A DNA stretch of 5,931 nucleotides from an uncultured Collinsella sp. (GTDB taxonomy: Bacteria > Actinomycetota > Coriobacteriia > Coriobacteriales > Coriobacteriaceae). The notes under the pieces were generated by a model. The model was not told the origin of the DNA and searched no databases. It saw only the letters and a list, made by a program, of their open reading frames with translations. Positions 5,757 to 5,931 of the stretch are shown in pieces. Within the stretch, counting starts at the first letter, position 1, and each line of letters starts with the position of its first letter. Location of the stretch: positions 1 through 5,931 of the forward strand of contig CAUASQ010000101.1 of the NCBI GenBank assembly GCA_958431945.1. Reading direction: 5' to 3'. The translations under genes and the position numbers were made by a program.

Positions 5757-5774
5757 AAGGGCACTGCGTGAGTC

Positions 5775-5814
5775 AAAAAAGCGGGCCGCGCCGGGGATTT
5801 CCGGCGCGGCCCGC
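5775..5814 (-). terminator. Strong terminator of the convergent minus-strand gene
   Basis: GCGGGCCGCGCCGG (5781-5794) and CCGGCGCGGCCCGC (5801-5814) form a perfect 14-bp stem with a 6-base loop. On the minus strand the stem is followed by six T (the A run at 5775-5780), so it terminates transcription arriving from the right. It lies 43 bases beyond that gene's stop codon. Confidence 0.9.
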
Positions 5815-5857
5815 TTGGTATCACGTTTAGATTCGCGAGATTGCGGCGATTGACGGT

Positions 5858-5931
5858 CTACTTGCCGACAACGCCTTCGGCGTCCCACCAGTCGAGCTGG
5901 GCGATGTTGTCGCGGATGTGCTGGCAGCTCT
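5858..5931 (-). CDS. C-terminal end of an unidentified protein (5' part outside the window)
   Basis: On the minus strand a frame open from the right edge ends in TAG (5860-5858). The visible 23 residues are SCQHIRDNIAQLDWWDAEGVVGK. The reading is supported by the strong terminator 43 bases downstream on the same strand and by GC-rich third positions like those of the other genes. The fragment is too short to assign a family; the LDWWDAEG run is distinctive but I do not recognise it. It is convergent with the deglycase gene, so it is probably a separate unit. Confidence 0.6.
   Translation of the reverse strand, partial: SCQHIRDNIAQLDWWDAEGVVGK

Noticed and set aside
5593..5853. Short plus-strand open frame of 86 codons after the deglycase gene
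   Set aside because: It is made of the palindrome arms and the converging terminator, has no ribosome binding site and yields a low-complexity basic protein.

Overview
This is a GC-rich bacterial window of tightly packed genes with Gram-positive-style ribosome binding sites (a clear AAGGAGG before the last plus-strand gene). The gene content and codon use (GAG, GCC and CGC rich) suggest a high-GC Gram-positive, most likely a gut Coriobacteriia member such as Collinsella. That placement is inference from style only; no marker gene settles it.

Layout, left to right. (1) The 3' end of a YitT/DUF2179-type membrane protein gene, followed by a terminator hairpin. (2) An AT-rich upstream region with an inverted repeat and a tandem 8-bp repeat, then a GntR/HutC-type regulator gene (UTRA ligand domain). 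(3) A 266-bp gap crowded with inverted repeats: a 12-bp perfect hairpin, a weaker hairpin, and a perfect 20-bp inverted repeat whose arms carry near-consensus DnaA-box cores. A TATAAT promoter element lies just before the next gene. (4) A full-length RecQ helicase gene. (5) A second GntR/UTRA regulator starting 2 bases after the recQ stop, paralogous to the first. (6) A 144-bp promoter region in which two copies of a TAGAACAACATAGAAC-like direct-repeat site flank and overlap a good sigma-70-type promoter. (7) A SIS-domain gene closely resembling fructosamine-6-phosphate deglycases (FrlB/FraB type), followed by a strong terminator. (8) A 378-bp gap holding a striking palindrome of about 195 bp and a strong terminator for a convergent gene. 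(9) The last 23 codons of that minus-strand gene, at the window edge.

Working model: the second GntR protein, co-transcribed with recQ, represses or otherwise controls the deglycase by binding the repeated sites around its promoter, and a phosphorylated Amadori sugar or related sugar phosphate is the likely inducer. The kinase and transporter expected to feed the deglycase are not here, so the deglycase is a single-gene unit. The most unusual elements are the repeated operator-like sites, the recQ-regulator coupling, and two intergenic palindromic elements that share short sequence blocks.
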